DNA of 64,000 bases from Isoetes taiwanensis (lineage: Eukaryota > Streptophyta > Lycopodiopsida > Isoetales > Isoetaceae), in assembly GCA_021234155.1 (NCBI GenBank), contig JAJEKV010000128.1:1899736-1963735 (forward strand), in the 5' to 3' direction. Both the position numbers and the translations under genes were made by a program. Below the pieces are notes generated by a model. The model was not told where the DNA came from and did not search any database. It was given only the letters and a program-made list of their open reading frames with translations. Shown here in pieces: positions 59,944-64,000 of this stretch (positions are counted from its first letter, which is position 1; each line of letters begins with the position of its first letter).

Positions 59944-62900
59944 AACATTTCTCTTCTTCTCACTCATGCAGGGGAAATTTGTGTAACTTTGGAATGGTGC
60001 AAAAGTTCTTAAAATGTGATACTTGATGTTTCTATAATATGCGAAGGCATTGCACGAGTAGACTATGAATTATCCAACCTAAGAGGTGCATGTGGATCTA
60101 GCAAAAATAACGAAAGTGCAAAAATAACGAAAACAATTCTAACGAGACTCCATCAGTAATGGCTCTAGGGAAAATTTGGCTCTAGTTGCACTTAACACAA
60201 TAAAGGGAGCTCGGATCATCTAAGGTAGTATGTTTTTTATACCTAGGGTAGTATGACCTATTAAGTAGACCTATTAAACACTTCTTTAAGTATTTCGTGT
60301 CTTTTTACTTATTATGCCACTAGGTTATGAAGAGAGACATCACATGAAAGTAAACCTCGAGTCCCAATGATTTATTTCATATTCCTTCTTAAAAAGGCTT
60401 TCTTTCTTTCTTTCTAAATAATCCAACTCTGTTGTATCTTATAGCTAACAAAGCATATGTGATGTCCCCCAAATGAATCAAAGTAGAAGCCACAAGTAGA
60501 AGGGAAAAGCATATGAAGGATAAATTATTGCCATGTTCTGTTTTCCTTACAGAACCACCACATGAGACATGTCATCATGTATCATCATATCCTCTGTTGA
60601 CAATCGACACAAATCGAATGCCTTCCATATAATGGTTAATGGTTATGGACCCTACAATCCTGGTGTTGAAGGATAACCATAACCTGTATGATGCAAAACT
60701 GAACCATTTTCTATATATAGGCCCTACAATATATATGTATATATTAGTAATCAGAAGATTTTCCAACATAATAAATCAAGGGAAAAGGCATCACTAGTAA
60801 AAGACAAAACTAGTTCTACAAAAAATTTAATTGCCAAGGCAGCCAGGAACATTTCTCTTCCCCAACTTACTTTTATAAGGGTAGGTTCATATATTGTTGG
60901 AATGGTCTAGGAGTGTCCGCCACCATCATAAAGTGCGGTCGGTGGGCATCCCCTATACATAAAGGTTTGGACTGAACTCCATTGGTGTCATTAAGCAACA
61001 ACTATTATGAAAATTTGCTTCTTCATTATGATATTGCTCTTTCTCCTAGTTGTCCTGACCAAATGGAATCAATACAGAAAAACAATGGTAAAAAAAATGA
61101 AATTACTTAGAACAAATAACTAATATTAAAGAAGTAAGAGCGGGGCTTGTAAAAATTGCTCTATGTACACTCTTCTTCGCACAGGATCCATTGTATCTAC
61201 ATTCTATGCTATGTACATTGTCTCATATAAATGGCTATGGACGGAAATGCACAATGGGGCATCAGGTGATCAAAGTCCCCAAAGAGGACTAGAAAATGAG
61301 AAAATAATAGCATTGTAGTACCATCACATAGTTCCTCCATGCAAGAACGTCCATCTTTTAAAAACGCGTGCTAGTCACGAAAGAAAATACTTTTATGCGA
61401 GCATATCGTCCATTGTGCTCTCTAATTTCAAAGCGAAGTCAAAATATCCGCCGCTATTGACCCAAGGTAAGATGTGCAATCACAACAAGAAGGGAAAGAG
61501 CACACGACTTGCAACCGCAAGAAACACTATAACAATGTAAGCCAAGGAGGTTTACAAACTGAAGACATATTGTTACCCATGAGCACCAGAATTAAAAGTA
61601 TTCAAACCAAGCTCAACTAGCTAACACTATAAGCAGAAGTTAAACTGGAGCCTCTCACGCAAACAACAATACACATGGGATGGGACAATGTTATATCAAT
61701 GCAGAATGCAACCTAAAGATAAGGTTTTATGGCCCATTTTGGTTTCGGAAAATAAGCACAAGAATCGAGCTTTTATAGACTTGAGTAAGTTTTGAGTGGC
61801 GGGAAACGGATGTTCTTAGAGATAAAAAAAAGATCAATCTGTTATTGGTACTTGGGGGAATAGGAACAGCTTGTTTCTTGAGTTCTCATTGTCATTTGTA
61901 TCACCAAATTCATTCTAAAAGAGCAGCTTTGGTATTCTTCCACCATGCAAATAATGAGATGGCAAAAGTATATATCTTCGGTAGCAAAAATGCTCATTTT
62001 GTGGTCAAACAAAGGTCCAATCTTTCTAGTGGTGATCCAACAAACATATGATCGACTAAAAGCCAAACTTCGGCACAATGCAATGCATGTGTAACCAATT
62101 GAACGGTGCTTACTAAATGGTCTATCGTCGTCAATACTCCAAGAAGGTCTATAAAACCAAAGCTTGCTTGTTTGCTTTTTACGCAAACACATATATCATG
62201 GCATCTTTCAGGGCAAAGACACATTGAAATTCAATAGATTCCAAATTTTTATATAATTTGCTCTTCAAAAAGCATTGCTAGAGTATTATGTAATTGGTTT
62301 TAACCCGATCAATTTCATAGATTCATACAATCAACATGTTGACATTGACAATGAAGCTAGTTAGAATGAACCCGCGCATCAAAAAGAAGGAAGAGACGAA
62401 TGCGCAGGGCAGCTATAGAAGAGATAGTTGCACAACCAAATCGTTGAAGCATAAGATGTTTGAAAGACACTGGTCGCCCAAATAAGAGTGGAGGTACATA
62501 AAGGATGGCCACATAAAAAGAAGCCATGGTGCACAAGCAACAACAGCCTCATGCCCCTAAGACATTACTTTGAAAGTGTAGGCATCCCACAAAGTGCAAT
62601 TGAATGTTTCCGCTCCAATGCCATAAGCATTGAAACTAGCTCCGCTTTTTGATCTAGCCATTTTATATCTAGGGCACAATGTGATACGCTCATTTCTAAC
62701 CGAAAAGAACTCATGGTCAGGATCGGAGGGCAAAAAGCCCTCGTGGTAGTTTAGGCTTGGAGGCAAGGAAAAAACGGCCAGATTCGGCGGCCAGCAAAGG
62801 GGCGACCAAGGTGCAAAGCTCGAACTGGAGCTTATGCGACGCTCACGGACTCCTTGGCTTGTTGTCTGTCTGAGGATTCCCGCCATAGCCAAGCGGTGCA

Positions 62901-63221
62901 GGCCTCAAGAACCAAAGCATCTTTCTCTTTTCTTTTTTTCTTGCAAAAAAAAATGTCCGGGAAAAACATGCGTTAACGTTAGAATGCATGGCTTGTCGCC
63001 ATTAATGCCCCTATCGGACATAATAACTTATATATGTGTAGATATGGGGAGAAATTGCCGTTTGTGAAGGCATAAAATCATAATCTGATGAGTCTCGGAT
63101 TAGGCCACATTTTATTTATGGTGGTTGAATAATAAGAGTTGTATAATGCTCATTTTATTTATGGTGGTTAGACTAATGGCAACACATTCCTGCTAGAAAG
63201 CAAAAGCGATTGTTTTGTATT

Positions 63222-63307
63222 GGATATAGATTTGAGACCAAGCAACGGTGTAAGAGCAAACATGGGATATAGATTTGAGACCAAGCAACGGTGTAAGAGC
63301 AAACATG
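63222..63307. repeat. Exact tandem duplication of 43 bp
   Basis: Two identical units starting 'ggatatagatttgagaccaa' at 63222 and 63265. The identity implies a recent event or an assembly duplication. Confidence 0.9.
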
Positions 63308-64000
63308 GGTCATGCGTATGCATTTTCTAAACATTGGTTTTCATTTTATTTTATTTTTTTATCGAACTTTACAGAGCTCCCTATGCAATAGCAATATGAG
63401 ATTGTATGTTATTTCCTTGTTACCAATCTGGCATTTATTCGAATTTGCAACATAAATATTGTTCAATGGCACATACTTGTTACTTATAAATAACCACAAC
63501 CTTGCAACCATATAGGAGAGAAGCCAAGATAATGCTTTTGTAATGTACATACCTTAAAACAACAATAACCTTATGTAACTATATTCCTGCATATAATCCA
63601 AGACTTCCAATTGTTCGGGCTTGTTTGGCAAATATTCCAGGTGAATGAATATCCAGCTTTAATTTGTTTATATGTTGCCACACGGAGATACACCTTTTTA
63701 AGTCTAGGATGGATCTACACTTCCATAAGTATGAGGCAAGCTGATTGTTAATAGATTCTGGAAATAATTGCCACGACATCAACGAATCTTTCATCATGTG
63801 AATAAATGCAGGACTACAAGCTGCTGGTTATCCTGAAGAATTGAATTGAAGTAATTGAGGGCACCCTTAGGCATGAAACAATTGCACGACATCAATTCCT
63901 TAAATGGTTTCTGCTTGAGAGCGAGAGGCAGAGACATATCAAATTTCCCTGGACCAACACTGCATACAATCAAGTCAAACATAGATCAAAGAATACTGCA

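Larger units (their letters stand above)
59388..64000. other. No supported gene
   Basis: Short frames only. The best, plus 59701-60012, minus 61842-62192, minus 62557-62892 and minus 63579-63797, show no recognised domains. 59890-59960 and about 60820-60865 share 'gaacatttctcttc' behind a 'gccaaggc' centre. Confidence 0.35.

Overview
The window is nuclear DNA of a land plant with a large, repeat-packed genome. Evidence for this is spliced eukaryotic genes (a ULP1-type protease, an ABCC transporter relic, F-box genes), Copia and L1-type retroelements, a Mutator-like DNA transposon and Helitron-like ends. A fern or another large-genome non-flowering plant would fit, but that is a guess. There are no tRNA, rRNA, CRISPR or bacterial-type features.

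Layout. 0-3.1 kb: diverged tandem repeats and AT-rich filler. 3.15-6.2 kb: broken L1-type LINE on the minus strand. 5.75-21.5 kb: a tandem duplication of a ~1.9 kb unit (A1-B1, A2-B2). The first copy is split by a 6.1 kb block carrying a decayed ABCC transporter and a Copia fragment, and by a complete 5.8 kb Mutator-like element (13356-19170). That element has long terminal inverted repeats, a 9-bp target duplication and an in-window empty site. It carries a ULP1/SENP-like protease gene with an intact His-Asp-Cys triad and an unrecognised gene facing it. 22.9-24.0 kb and 57.6-58.7 kb: two paralogous F-box genes, both frameshifted. 24-30 kb: mostly relics, one retro-insertion with a 14-bp target duplication, and an unrecognised coding remnant.

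31.5-54.4 kb is the most unusual part. At least ten copies or fragments of one non-L1-type LINE family (APE endonuclease, reverse transcriptase, C-terminal CCHC motif) all lie on the minus strand. Most are separated from the next copy only by a (GA)n microsatellite. Read in LINE orientation, each copy ends in a conserved stem-loop, often AATAAACATTTCATTTCAT, and then (CT)n instead of poly(A). The simplest reading is a LINE that targets (TC)n microsatellites, including the TC tails of earlier copies, and so stacks head to tail. One copy is split by a Helitron-like insertion consisting largely of a 1.8 kb purine-only tract.

Few genes look functional. The ULP1-like gene inside the transposon is the best-preserved catalytic domain. 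The F-box and ABCC genes contain small indels that may be real decay or assembly errors, so I call them probable pseudogenes. The genes do not form a pathway. The window is best read as layered transposon insertions with a few captured or stranded host genes.
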